Positions 47,048-54,698 of a stretch of DNA of 64,000 nucleotides are shown in pieces. Source of the DNA: CAIYRG01 sp965247505 (GTDB taxonomy: Bacteria > Pseudomonadota > Alphaproteobacteria > Micropepsales > Micropepsaceae). Below the pieces are notes generated by a model. The model was given only the letters and a program-made list of their open reading frames with translations, had not been told where the DNA came from and did not search any database. The DNA lies in NCBI GenBank assembly GCA_965247505.1, contig OZ252020.1, positions 2,666,001 through 2,730,000 on the forward strand, in the 5' to 3' direction. The position numbers were made by a program, and so were the translations under genes. Numbering within the stretch: position 1 is the stretch's first letter; every line of letters begins with the position of its first letter.

Positions 47048-47304
47048 CAGAAGTCGCGATGGCCGCGGTCGCGATCCTCGCGGATCAGCACCTCCGCCGG
47101 CGTATGCGCACGCCCCTCGGTCTTGCGCCGCAGCCGATCCGACAGGGCCTGGAAGGAAGCGCGCTTCGCCGCCATGTCGTCCTCGACGGTGCCTTCCAGA
47201 ATATGGCGCACCTCGCCTTCCAGGGAGCGGTTGTTCAGAGAAGCGCGCCGCTTGAGCCGCTTCAATACGCCCTCGTCGAGTTGCCGCACGTTGATCGTCG
47301 CCAT
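47047..47304 (-). CDS. FitA-like ribbon-helix-helix antitoxin
   Basis: 85 residues. MATINVRQLDEGVLKRLKRRASLNNRSLEGEVRHIL is the FitA/Arc-type RHH fold, beginning with the DNA-binding strand. The C-terminal half would wrap the VapC toxin. GGAGGTAGGG lies 4 bp before the ATG. Autoregulation with the toxin is expected for this family. Confidence 0.85.
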   Translation of the reverse strand: MATINVRQLDEGVLKRLKRRASLNNRSLEGEVRHILEGTVEDDMAAKRASFQALSDRLRRKTEGRAHTPAEVLIREDRDRGHRDF

Positions 47305-47405
47305 CGCCCTACCTCCGAATTCTTGCCATCAAATTGGTATCATTATGGGGGAAATCAGGCAAGAATAGCTTTGGAAGAAAGCCTGGCCCTGTTAGCGCTG
47401 TTATC

Positions 47406-47497
47406 TGTTATTCGACGTGAGTATTCGACGCCGATCGGAGTGCTAACCTATTGATGCCTTTTGAGGCTGAGTGGTCAAAGCTCCACGCCGAAGTTCG
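47406..47497 (+). repeat. 92-bp element, diverged copy F
   Basis: TGTTATTCGACG...TTCGACGCCGATCGG...CTAACCTATTGA...GGTCAAAG...CCACGCCGA aligns without gaps to copies A-C; the last six bases differ and run into a stem-loop. Confidence 0.72.
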
Positions 47498-47785
47498 CCA
47501 GGCGAACTGGTGCGAGTGCAGCCGGTGAAAGTCCGGCTGGAAGGAGAAGGCAACGGGAGGCTGACGAGCCAAAGCATATGCCGGACACAGCGCCGGGGAA
47601 GTGTGACACAGGCGGCTCGGGGCCACGACGGCATGTGAGACGTCGCTTGCGAGACGAGAGTGTGCCGATCGTCCGACCGGAGGCAGGAGCCGGATGCCTT
47701 AGCGGGCACGTCCGGATCTGCGCGTGGGGAGCGGGGCAACCCGCTTCCCTAACGCGATCAACACGGAAACCGGCTTGAGCGGGTT
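47492..47785 (+). ncRNA. 5' part of a group II (IIC-like) intron without reverse transcriptase
   Basis: A perfect stem-loop AGTTCGC-CAG-GCGAACT (47492-47508) is followed by GTGCGAG at 47510, as at the 5' splice site of IIC introns, which insert behind hairpins. Then come GGTGAAAGTCCGGC and, further on, GAGCCGGATGCC...GGCACGTCCGGATCTG and GGGGCAACCCGCTTCCCTA, phrases typical of the RNA ahead of intron-encoded reverse transcriptases. No such protein follows; the Abi gene does. The assignment is by recognition of these phrases. Confidence 0.5.
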
Positions 47786-47856
47786 GGGGGCTGCAAAATG
47801 AGAACCCCGGGCGCATACCGGGGGGCAGAGGCGGGTCCGGAGTGTACAAGGCGAAT

Positions 47857-48576
47857 ATGGCGGAGCAAGGACCAGGGGTCAAGAACTTCTCCTATGCGGA
47901 CGATCTCCTCGATGAACTCGAGGTGTCGCTGTCGCGTGAGCGTTTGGGCACCAATCTGTACGCCACTGGTGGTGACCGGGAAGGGGTCATCAGGCTCTAT
48001 GCGTGGAATACCGCGGTCAGCGCCGCCTTCTACGGCCCGTTGCAGGGGCTGGAGATAGCTCTGCGCAATGCGATGCACCGCGGGCTTGCGGAACGCTACG
48101 GCGAAGCATGGTACGACAACCGGGATGCGGCTCTCGACAAGGGCGCGATGGAGCGGATCGCCAGTGCCAGAACGGAGCTGGCGCGCGACGGCCATGGCGA
48201 CGATCCACCCCGGATTGTGGCGGCCCTGTCGTTCGGATTCTGGGTCTCGCTGCTGGGTCCGGGAGGCCGCATCGGCGCAGGGCGTAAGGCGAACTATGAG
48301 ATGACACTTTGGCGGCCGGCGCTGCGCGGTGCGTTCGTGCACCGTGCGACATTGACCCGCAAAGAGGCACACCGGCCGTTGAATGCCTTGCGGACGTTGC
48401 GCAACCGGATCGCCCATCACGAACCGGTGTTCGCGCGCGACCTGGCACGGGACCATGAGCGCATTGTCGAGGTGGTCGGCTGGATTACGCCTGGGACCCG
48501 GAGATGGGTCGAGCACCATAGCCGGGTTCCCACGATCCTCGACACCGCGAGAGACGCCGGGGCGATTCGATTCTAG
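47857..48576 (+). CDS. Abi-type (Abi_2-like) HEPN protein
   Basis: 239 residues from ATG 47857 (AAGG 5 bp upstream; an in-frame GTG at 47842 is an alternative). Matches abortive-infection Abi_2/AbiD-F proteins: an early LYAWNTAVSAAFYGPLQGLEIALRNAMH and the HEPN catalytic motif RNRIAHHEPVF near residue 185. HEPN Rx4-6H motifs cleave RNA; Abi proteins of this type stop phage growth by harming the host. A truncated C-terminal copy lies at 53543-53733. Confidence 0.75.
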   Translation: MAEQGPGVKNFSYADDLLDELEVSLSRERLGTNLYATGGDREGVIRLYAWNTAVSAAFYGPLQGLEIALRNAMHRGLAERYGEAWYDNRDAALDKGAMERIASARTELARDGHGDDPPRIVAALSFGFWVSLLGPGGRIGAGRKANYEMTLWRPALRGAFVHRATLTRKEAHRPLNALRTLRNRIAHHEPVFARDLARDHERIVEVVGWITPGTRRWVEHHSRVPTILDTARDAGAIRF

Positions 48577-49220
48577 ATGATCGCCGTTCATCGAACGGCG
48601 AGTGGCTTGTGCGGGATTGCTTAGAACTCATAGCCATTGATAGGCATCAGCGGTCACGCAGTCCCTGCCTCAATCCCATCAGGTCCTGCAACACTCCAAA
48701 CCCGTGATGCGATCCCCCACCGTACATCGCGCCGCGTAGAGGGCGAGCCTGGCCGTGAGCGGGCGGCGGGTGGATGGCCCAGGAGGGAGTCCATGCCGTT
48801 CGCAATCACCAAGCCACGGGAGACGGCACGATGCAGACGATCAAGTTGCCGCGCACAAACGCGCACACTTTCCTCACCCACATGTTCGGACGGGGCCTCG
48901 ATGACGACCGCTTCCGTGTCGAGAGGTTTCAGTCGATGTCCAACGGCGAGATCCGCCCCAGGCGCTGCAACGGGCCGTCGAAGAAGGGCCGCGGCAAGGC
49001 GTCTCGTGAGATCGTCTCCCTGCGAACCGTCCAGAAGATCAGGCCCGCGCGCGACGAGATCATCATCTGCACGGGCGTCCATTGCGCCACTGCCGGTGTG
49101 CAGTACTGGGGCGAATATGCTATTTGGGGTCATATGTTGCGGCTATGAGGAATCCATCGGTTTTGCTTGCGGTTGAGTAAGCAATAGGCAACATAATTTT
49201 CTTCACGGTACGTGACGGAC
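48386..49220 (+). repeat. 835-bp duplication, copy 1 (Abi 3' end + 105-aa gene)
   Basis: Matches 53543-54377 with an offset of 5157 bp. It ends at GTGACGGAC, where an IS3 element begins in this copy. It includes TCACG-GTA-CGTGA (49203-49215), a perfect dyad close to the right border. Confidence 0.88.
48831..49148 (+). CDS. 105-residue protein of unknown function (copy 1 of 3)
   Basis: Starts at ATG 48831 behind CGGGAGACGG, giving MQTIKLPRTNAHTFLTHMFG... and ending GEYAIWGHMLRL. Basic in the middle (RPRRCNGPSKKGRGKASRE), with two cysteines, a possible C-terminal beta segment and no membrane helix. I do not recognise a family. Two further copies (53988, 62620) keep the frame open. It follows the Abi gene in copies 1 and 2. 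Confidence 0.55.
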   Translation: MQTIKLPRTNAHTFLTHMFGRGLDDDRFRVERFQSMSNGEIRPRRCNGPSKKGRGKASREIVSLRTVQKIRPARDEIIICTGVHCATAGVQYWGEYAIWGHMLRL

Positions 49221-49258
49221 TGGACTTGTCCCGGTTTGATTCCGGATCCGCTACTCAT

Positions 49259-50116
49259 TTAAGCGGCCTTTTGTTCGAAGGCCAAGGGGCTTTTACCTCC
49301 CAAAGCTGAATGGCGTCTGCGCAGATTGTAGAAGCCGTTGATGTACTGAAAGAGCGCGCCCTCAACCCCTCTTCTGGTGTACCAGGTTTGGCGCCAGATC
49401 AGTTCAGCCTTTAGCGTTTTGAAGAAGGTCTCGACCACCGCATTGTCGTAGCAGTCGCCTTTGCCGCTCATTGAGACTTTGAAGCCGTGTTGACGCAATC
49501 GCTTCTGATAGTCGTGCGAACAATACTGGCTGCCCCGATCCGTATGATGAGTGCATCCTGGTGGCGGCTTGCGAAGGGCCACCGCCATATCCAAAGCTCT
49601 AATTGCCAGATCACGCTTGAGCCGGTTGCTGACAGCCCAGCCGATGACACGACGCGAATGAAGGTCCAGCATCACGGCGAGATATAACCACCCCTCGCGC
49701 GTCCAGATGTAGCTGATATCACCTGCCCATTTCTGGTTTGGCAGGGTGGCTGTGAAGTCACGGTTCAGCAGGTTCGGTGCAATGTTGAAACGATGATTGC
49801 TGTCTGTTGTCGCCTTGTATTTACGGGTTCTGACAACGGATATACCGTTTTCACGCATCAAACGCCCAACACGACGATGACCGACGTTCAAGCCCAGCTC
49901 TTTCAATTCCTCCGTCATACGCGGACGTCCGTAACTGCCAAGACTCAAACGGTGTTGCTCTCTGATATGGGCCAACAGAACCAGATCGTTACGCTGACGC
50001 TGGCTGATTGGACGGCTGCGCCAGGCCCGATAACCACGCGACGTGACATCCATTATCCGGCAAAGTCGTTCGACAGGGACCTGGTGGCGGTGTTCGTCAA
50101 CGAAGGCAAATCTCAT
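49259..50116 (-). CDS. IS3-family transposase OrfB
   Basis: 285 residues. HTH_21-like region (SYGRPRMTEELKELGLNVGHRRVGRLMRENGI), then rve core: WAGDISYIWTREGWLYLAVMLDLHSRRVIGW, THHTDRGSQYCS and MSGKGDCYDNAVVETFFKTLKAE, giving the DDE triad. Complete. The start overlaps the OrfA stop by ATGA (50113-50116), usual for this group. Confidence 0.9.
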   Translation of the reverse strand: MRFAFVDEHRHQVPVERLCRIMDVTSRGYRAWRSRPISQRQRNDLVLLAHIREQHRLSLGSYGRPRMTEELKELGLNVGHRRVGRLMRENGISVVRTRKYKATTDSNHRFNIAPNLLNRDFTATLPNQKWAGDISYIWTREGWLYLAVMLDLHSRRVIGWAVSNRLKRDLAIRALDMAVALRKPPPGCTHHTDRGSQYCSHDYQKRLRQHGFKVSMSGKGDCYDNAVVETFFKTLKAELIWRQTWYTRRGVEGALFQYINGFYNLRRRHSALGGKSPLAFEQKAA

Positions 50117-50388
50117 TTGCTTTGCTCCGCGAAGAACACTGTTGCCTTTTTTAACAGATCCCTCTCCTCCTTGAGGAGGCGAACTTCTCTGCGCAGGCGC
50201 TCATTCTCCTTCGCCAGATCCTCTTGTGGGGCCGACGACAGCTCATCTTGCTTCATCGACTGAACCCAATTGCTCAATGTCGAAAAGCCAATGCCTAAAT
50301 CTGATGCAATCTGTCTGCGGGTAAGTCCGCTCGTCTGCGCAATGCGAACCGCCTCACGCCTGAATTCTTCGCTGTGTCTGTGTCCCAT
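50113..50388 (-). CDS. IS3-family transposase OrfA
   Basis: 91 residues from ATG 50388, where AAGGAG precedes the start. HTH_Tnp_1 region (FRREAVRIAQTSGLTRRQIASDLGIGFSTLSNWV) plus a C-terminal coiled coil (ENERLRREVRLLKEERDLLKKATVFFAEQ). It binds the element ends. Partner of the OrfB gene. Confidence 0.88.
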   Translation of the reverse strand: MGHRHSEEFRREAVRIAQTSGLTRRQIASDLGIGFSTLSNWVQSMKQDELSSAPQEDLAKENERLRREVRLLKEERDLLKKATVFFAEQSK

Positions 50389-50454
50389 GATGATTCTCCT
50401 TGTTGGTAAAATATCCAATCAAGGACCCGGAACAAATGTGAGACATGTCCACTA

Positions 50455-50810
50455 AGGACACCGAGACAGTCGTGAATGCACTGATCAAACAGGCGAAGAA
50501 GCTTCCCACCGAACTCTACAAATCTCTGACCTGGGACCGGGGCAAGGAGCTTGCCGATCACAAGCGCTTTAGCTTGGCGACCAATATCAATGTCTATTTC
50601 TGCGATCCGCAAAGCCCTTGGCAGCGTGGCTCCAATGAGAACACCAATGGCCTCCTACGACAGTACTTTCCCAAAGGGACGGACCTATCCGTGCATTCGC
50701 AGGCGCACCTAAATAAGATCGCACGCAGGCTCAACGAAAGGCCACGTCAGACCTTGGGGTTCCAGACCCCGGCAGATAGATTTAATGCCTGTGTTGCATC
50801 GATCACCTGA
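50455..50810 (+). pseudogene. IS30-family transposase C-terminal fragment
   Basis: KDTETVVNALIKQAKKLP, LYKSLTWDRGKELADHKRF, YFCDPQSPWQRGSNENTNGLLRQYFPKG and NERPRQTLGFQTPADRFN are the rve domain end of IS30. The N-terminal two thirds are missing at the IS3 border. Confidence 0.85.
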
Positions 50811-50906
50811 GGCCGCACTTGTATTCAGAGGCATCCATGTTGCCGCGCAGGTCGTCGCAAGCCCGGAACAACAACGAGGAAAGTTGAGATAATGTGAGTT
50901 TCGTCG

Positions 50907-51317
50907 TCATTGTTGCTGAACACGCTCCGCTACGACATCAGCCGTTCTTATCAGTGCTTCTAGCAGGCCTAGATCGATATCGAGTTCGCCTTCGTATTCC
51001 GCCAGATTGCGCTTCCGGTGCGCCTGATCGAGGACGCGACACTGCTCGTTTGCGAGGTCAAGGGTGTACTTAAGACACTGGAAGACAATGTATCGGCTTT
51101 CCGATCGATAGCCTGCTTTACGGAGAGCAGCGAGTGATAGAGCGTGCGCCGCGTTGTATGCGAGGTCGAATCGCGACTCGATATTGAGGGATTCGTTCTT
51201 TGCGTCGCGCAGTCGAGCCAGACCAGAGTCAATCAGTCCCGTTACTTCCTGCTCTGAAGGCGGCTCGGCTTTGAGTTTTCCGATCTTGACCAAGTTGTCC
51301 AACTGCTCATGCGGCAT
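50907..51317 (-). CDS. HEPN-domain partner of a nucleotidyltransferase (MNT-HEPN pair)
   Basis: 136 residues, almost all helical. SRFDLAYNAAHALSLAALRKAGYRS is the first HEPN helix pair, and the motif after helix 4 reads RKRNLAEYEG instead of the usual Rx4-6H, so the RNase histidine seems replaced by tyrosine. It overlaps the nucleotidyltransferase gene by 11 bp. In MNT-HEPN modules the HEPN protein is the toxin and the MNT partner silences it by AMPylating the motif tyrosine (R-x4-6-Y/H-x-Y in HepT). Expressed from the upstream promoter. Confidence 0.72.
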   Translation of the reverse strand: MPHEQLDNLVKIGKLKAEPPSEQEVTGLIDSGLARLRDAKNESLNIESRFDLAYNAAHALSLAALRKAGYRSESRYIVFQCLKYTLDLANEQCRVLDQAHRKRNLAEYEGELDIDLGLLEALIRTADVVAERVQQQ

Positions 51318-51951
51318 TGAGCTCTCCCTTCAGCAAAGCCGTGGGCCCTTCCAATACACGCTTGAGGAAGGCGTTGCCGCTAGCACGTCGCTTGCTGAAC
51401 TCGTTTACGGTGTAGAGCGTGGGGTTGATTTTTCGACCCAGCTGTTTTTCGACGTCAGAAAGATGCGAATAAAGATTTTCCAGGGTCAAGTCATCGGATA
51501 CGACGAGCAGATCAATATCGCTCCTGGCCGTATCCGATTGCTTTGCCATCGAGCCATAAATTAGCGACAGGGATATTCGAGCTTCTAATGGTTTGAGCGC
51601 CGCCCGCACCTGCTCCTGGACCCCAACGGTTTTGCTGACGATAGAGCATAGTTCCTGAAAAATAGGTGCATCGGGGTTAGCGCAATAGTGCTTCTGGTTC
51701 CCGCGCCGCTCGGTGACAACCAGTCCGCTGCGCTTAAGCCGCGTCAGCTCGCGCTGAACAGCGCCGTGTCCAACATTGGCGAGCTCAATCAGCTCGGTGA
51801 CGAAGAAGCTCCGTCCCGGTTGGCCAAAGAGCAATCCGAGCAGGCGCTGCTGAGTAGCGGTGAACAATGCGTCAGCAAGGGATTTCGAAGATGCGGCCGC
51901 CATTGCGGTCGCTTTCTGAGTCTCTTTGACGCGGGTTGTGTTTTTACCCAT
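51307..51951 (-). CDS. nucleotidyltransferase with N-terminal winged helix (antitoxin of MNT-HEPN pair)
   Basis: 214 residues. Residues 25-90 form a winged helix (ATQQRLLGLLFGQPGRSFFVTELIELANVGHGAVQREL). The MNT catalytic motif is G133-S-M-A-K...S144-D-I-D-L. The C-terminus RRASGNAFLKRVLEGPTALLKG fits the family. The DNA-binding part suggests that the antitoxin represses its own promoter, where two ACCC-N5-GGGT sites lie. ATG 51951 falls at the expected transcription start; M17 is an alternative start. Confidence 0.8.
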   Translation of the reverse strand: MGKNTTRVKETQKATAMAAASSKSLADALFTATQQRLLGLLFGQPGRSFFVTELIELANVGHGAVQRELTRLKRSGLVVTERRGNQKHYCANPDAPIFQELCSIVSKTVGVQEQVRAALKPLEARISLSLIYGSMAKQSDTARSDIDLLVVSDDLTLENLYSHLSDVEKQLGRKINPTLYTVNEFSKRRASGNAFLKRVLEGPTALLKGELNAA

Positions 51952-51986
51952 AGTGGGTATATAAATACCCGTTTCGGGTACGTCAA
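51946..51986 (-). promoter_or_regulatory. promoter with twin operators for the MNT-HEPN operon, apparently leaderless
   Basis: On the minus strand TTGACG (51981-51986), a 17-bp spacer and TATATA (51958-51963) form a sigma-70 promoter. ACCC-N5-GGGT dyads at 51946-51958 and 51967-51979 are centred 21 bp apart, two helical turns. The start codon is seven bases beyond the -10 box, leaving no room for a leader. Confidence 0.72.
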
Positions 51987-52045
51987 GATAAGCCTAACAG
52001 TGAAACTGGGCCAGGGTAACGTTTAGCACTATGATAGTGGTATTA

Positions 52046-52137
52046 TGTCGTTCGGCGCGCAGGTTCGACGCTGATCGGCGCACTAACCTATTGAGATACA
52101 TTGATTCTAGGGGGTCAAATTTCCACGCCGATTGACA
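52046..52137 (+). repeat. 92-bp element, copy A
   Basis: TGTCGTTCGGCG...CGCCGATTGACA. Differs from copy B at a handful of positions. It marks the left border of the PrlF-YhaV cassette. Confidence 0.9.
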
Positions 52138-52641
52138 GTCCACGTTGCGGCAATGCGATGTCGTTTAAGTTAGATCGGAATCCGGTCATGGTTCCCGACG
52201 AAAACGGCCATGCAACTGTCATCTGCATGCCTTGTGATGCCCAAGCCGCTGCCGAAAAGGGAAGAAAGGCGGGGCGGGCAAGAACATGTTGAACTGTGTG
52301 TGAGTGGCGGTGTATTCTGAACACAATCAGCTGTAGCACCGCTTCCCTAATGAGCCTGCTGCAGTGCGACGAAGCCAGTCCCCGCTCCGGTGGCGGGCTT
52401 CTCTATTGGAGCGTTCTTCCAATCGAGGGCGCGATCTGCGTGCTGGTGGAAGTCTGCGAGCTAACTTCCAAAGGGTGTTTGCGCATCGAGGCCGCGCCGA
52501 TTCCCGTCTCGGAGGGCTGGCCGCGACGGCCAGTGCCGCCGATTGACGCGCGGTGTGTATAGAGCCCGCATCCACCGCATCGCGTTGACATGGTAAGGAA
52601 AAATCCTTACAAGCGCGCGCGGCACAGAAGGAGCGCCGATC
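52138..52641. other. 504 bp upstream of prlF with no recognised gene
   Basis: A 44-codon frame at 52158-52292 (MSFKLDRNPVMVPDENGHAT...) lacks a ribosome site and family. The rest probably contains the prlF promoter; a GGTAAGGAAAAATCCTTACA palindrome lies at 52591-52610, a good candidate operator. Confidence 0.45.
52591..52610. promoter_or_regulatory. palindrome upstream of prlF
   Basis: GTAAGGA-AAAA-TCCTTAC is a perfect 7-bp inverted repeat with a 4-bp centre, 32 bp before the prlF start. AbrB-type antitoxins usually bind such dyads. Confidence 0.6.
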
Positions 52642-52962
52642 ATGTCGATCATCCACGCAGTCGCCATGATGACCGCGAAGGGCCAGATCACCCTGCCCAA
52701 GGCCGTCCGTCAGGCGCTGGGGGTCGATGTCGGCGCCAAGGTGGCCTTCGAACTCCACGAGGACGGACAAATCGTCGTCAGCCGTGCCGACTCCGAGCAT
52801 GAAGATCCCGCGATCAATGCGTTCCTGGATCTGCTCTCCGGCGATATCCAGGCCGGGCGTCATGTTCAGGCGATTCCGGACGATCTGGCACAGGACATGC
52901 TCGAACATGCGCAGCGTGGAGCGGGACCGGACGAGGACATCGACGGCGACGTCGACCTCTGA
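52642..52962 (+). CDS. prlF: PrlF-type AbrB-fold antitoxin
   Basis: 106 residues. The swapped-hairpin AbrB/SpoVT domain is clear (MMTAKGQITLPKAVRQALGVDVGAKVAFELHEDGQIVVSRA), followed by an acidic tail (INAFLDLLSGDIQAGRHVQAIPDDL...) that blocks the toxin. The stop overlaps the toxin start by TGATG. PrlF represses its operon and neutralises YhaV. Confidence 0.9.
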   Translation: MSIIHAVAMMTAKGQITLPKAVRQALGVDVGAKVAFELHEDGQIVVSRADSEHEDPAINAFLDLLSGDIQAGRHVQAIPDDLAQDMLEHAQRGAGPDEDIDGDVDL

Positions 52963-53420
52963 TGCGGCGCCACGGATGGACGCTGCTGTTCCACGATTGC
53001 CTCATCGACCAGCTGCGCAAGCTCCACCACGCAGTCCAACGCGCACAACGAAGCGATCCGACGGGGTTCGCATCCAATGCGAACGTCAAGCTGTTCTACG
53101 CACTGAGCCGGTTGATGCTGGAGGTCATCCCGCAGGATCCATCCAGGGACAAGTACCGCCAGGGCGGCACGCTCGGCCCACGCTACCGCCATTGGCGACG
53201 CGCCAGGATCGGCAGACGGTTCCGATTGTTCTTCCGCTATGACGCCAGGGCGAAGGTGATCGTCTACGCGTGGGTCAATGACCAATCCACGCTGCGCTCC
53301 TCGGGGAGCAGAACCGATCCGTACACGGTCTTCGCAAGAATGCTCACGCGCGGAAATCCGCCTGACGACTGGGCCTCACTGATGGCCGCATCAAGGCAGG
53401 ACTGGCAGGCAGGGAAATAA
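52962..53420 (+). CDS. yhaV: YhaV-type ribonuclease toxin
   Basis: 152 residues. HGWTLLFHDCLIDQLRKL at the start, KYRQGGTLGPRYRHWRRARIGRRFRLFFRYDARAKVIVYAWVND in the middle and a DDWASLM region at the end identify YhaV, a RelE-fold mRNA/rRNA endonuclease. Full length (E. coli YhaV 154 aa). The pair sits between 92-bp elements A and B with about 30 bp left on the right. Confidence 0.92.
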   Translation: MRRHGWTLLFHDCLIDQLRKLHHAVQRAQRSDPTGFASNANVKLFYALSRLMLEVIPQDPSRDKYRQGGTLGPRYRHWRRARIGRRFRLFFRYDARAKVIVYAWVNDQSTLRSSGSRTDPYTVFARMLTRGNPPDDWASLMAASRQDWQAGK

Positions 53421-53450
53421 CCGCCTTCAGACTGTGTCGGCCCGCGAAGG

Positions 53451-53542
53451 TGTCGTTCGGCGCGCAGGTTCGACGCCAATCGGCGCACTAACCTATTGAG
53501 ATCCCTTGATTCTAGGGGGTCAAGTTTCCACGCCGATTGACA
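53451..53542 (+). repeat. 92-bp element, copy B (reference)
   Basis: Outer stem positions 1-12/81-92 (TGTCGTTCGGCG / CGCCGATTGACA, one mismatch and one G-U), hairpin I 16-44 (AGGTT...AACCT with CGCC/GGCG inside), hairpin II 46-73 (TTGA...TCAA with CCCT/AGGG inside). The flanking AAGG/CCTT extends the outer stem. It abuts the truncated Abi copy. Confidence 0.92.
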
Positions 53543-53733
53543 CCTTGCGGACGTTGCGCAACCGGATCGCCCATCACGAACCGGTGTTCGCGCGCGACCT
53601 GGCACGGGACCATGAGCGCATTGTCGAGGTGGTCGGCTGGATTACGCCTGGGACCCGGAGATGGGTCGAGCACCATAGCCGGGTTCCCGCGATCCTCAAC
53701 ACCCCGAGAGACGCCGGGTCGATTCGATTCTAG
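53543..53733 (+). pseudogene. truncated Abi-type gene (C-terminal 63 codons)
   Basis: Reads LRTLRNRIAHHEPVFARDLA as in the full gene at 47857, cut at its 5' end exactly by the 92-bp element B. Three residue changes near the end (PAILNTPRDAGS). Confidence 0.85.
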
Positions 53734-53987
53734 ATGATCGCCGTTCATCGAACGGCGAGTGGCTTGTGCGGGATTGCTTAGAACTCATAGCCATTGATAG
53801 GCATCAGCGGTCACGCAGTCCCTGCCTCAATCCCATCAGGTCCTGCAACACTCCAAACCCGTGATGCGATCCCCCACCGCACATCGCGCCGCGTAGAGGG
53901 CGAGCCTGGCCGTGAGCGGGCGGCGGGTGGATGGCCCAGGAGGGAGTCCATGCCGTTCGCAATCACCAATCCACGGGAGACGGCACG

Positions 53988-54305
53988 ATGCAGACGATCA
54001 AGCTGCCGCGCACAAACGCGCACACTTTCCTCACCCACATGTTCGGACGGGGCCTCGATGACGACCGCTTCCGTGTCGAGAGGTTTCAGTCGATGTCCGA
54101 CGGCGAGATCCGCCCCAGGCGCTGCAACGGGCCGTCGAAGAAGGGCCGCGGCAAGGCGTCTCGTGAGATCGTCTCCCTGCGAACCGTCCAGAAGATCAGG
54201 CCCGCGCGCGGCGAGATCATCATCTGCACGGGCGTCCATTGCGCCACTGCCGGTGTGCAGTACTGGGGCGAATATGCTATTTGGGGTCATATGTTGCGGC
54301 TATGA
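53988..54305 (+). CDS. 105-residue protein of unknown function (copy 2 of 3)
   Basis: Same start context as copy 1 (GGGAGACGG before ATG). Two replacements relative to copy 1 (SMSDGE for SMSNGE, ARGEII for ARDEII). The frame is intact while the Abi gene beside it is truncated. Function unknown. Confidence 0.52.
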   Translation: MQTIKLPRTNAHTFLTHMFGRGLDDDRFRVERFQSMSDGEIRPRRCNGPSKKGRGKASREIVSLRTVQKIRPARGEIIICTGVHCATAGVQYWGEYAIWGHMLRL

Positions 54306-54410
54306 GGAATCCATCGGTTTTGCTTGCGGTTGAGTAAGCAATAGGCAACATAATTTTCTTCACGGTACGTGACGGACATCATCGTGTCTTCTGCAACTAG
54401 GAGACACGTC

Positions 54411-54536
54411 ATGTTCGAAGAACTGTTCACAGAACCCAGAACAATCGAGAGATATCAATCAGCGCCGCTCGCCGAACAGCGACAACTGTATCTTCGGTAT
54501 GGGCGATCTGGCAACCGAGCTGTTCTTGAAGAGTAG
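54411..54536 (+). pseudogene. N-terminal scrap of a tyrosine recombinase
   Basis: AGGAGA precedes ATG 54411; MFEELFTEPRTIERYQSAPL, then AEQRQLYLRY, resembles the opening of RIT-type site-specific recombinases. It ends in TAG after 41 codons; the rest is missing. Confidence 0.5.
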
Positions 54537-54698
54537 GAAGCATCGCTGAACAGCGTCCTTCCAGGCCGCGCCAGTCGTGGGCCATTCGGCGTGACCACAA
54601 CCACGGCATCGGAAGACGAGGCTTAAAACATGACCGCACCTGACCGCAAGCACCAAACCAGTCTGAAGACAGGCTTACACTTGGGGAGGGGTCCAAAC

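Larger units (their letters stand above)
47305..47856. other. region between the antitoxin and Abi genes (552 bp)
   Basis: No protein gene. It holds the antitoxin promoter region (an AATTGGTATCATT imperfect dyad near 47332-47344), the 92-bp element F and a group II intron-like RNA piece. Confidence 0.6.
49221..50451 (-). mobile_element. IS3-family element (1231 bp)
   Basis: Ends TGGACTTGTC...TTCCGGATCC and, inverted, TGGACATGTC...TTCCGGGTCC form an imperfect terminal repeat. Holds orfA and orfB on the minus strand. Its left end meets the border of the 835-bp duplication and its right end an IS30 fragment. I see no target duplication. Confidence 0.82.
53543..54377 (+). repeat. 835-bp duplication, copy 2
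   Basis: Copy of 48386-49220. It starts immediately after element B and ends at GTGACGGAC, followed here by ATCATCG instead of the IS3 element. Confidence 0.88.

Noticed and set aside
43583..53542. 92-bp elements as classical integron attC sites
   Set aside because: They lack the GTTRRRY / RYYYAAC core pair, and the nearby recombinase has no IntI-specific insertion that I can see; only a functional analogy remains.
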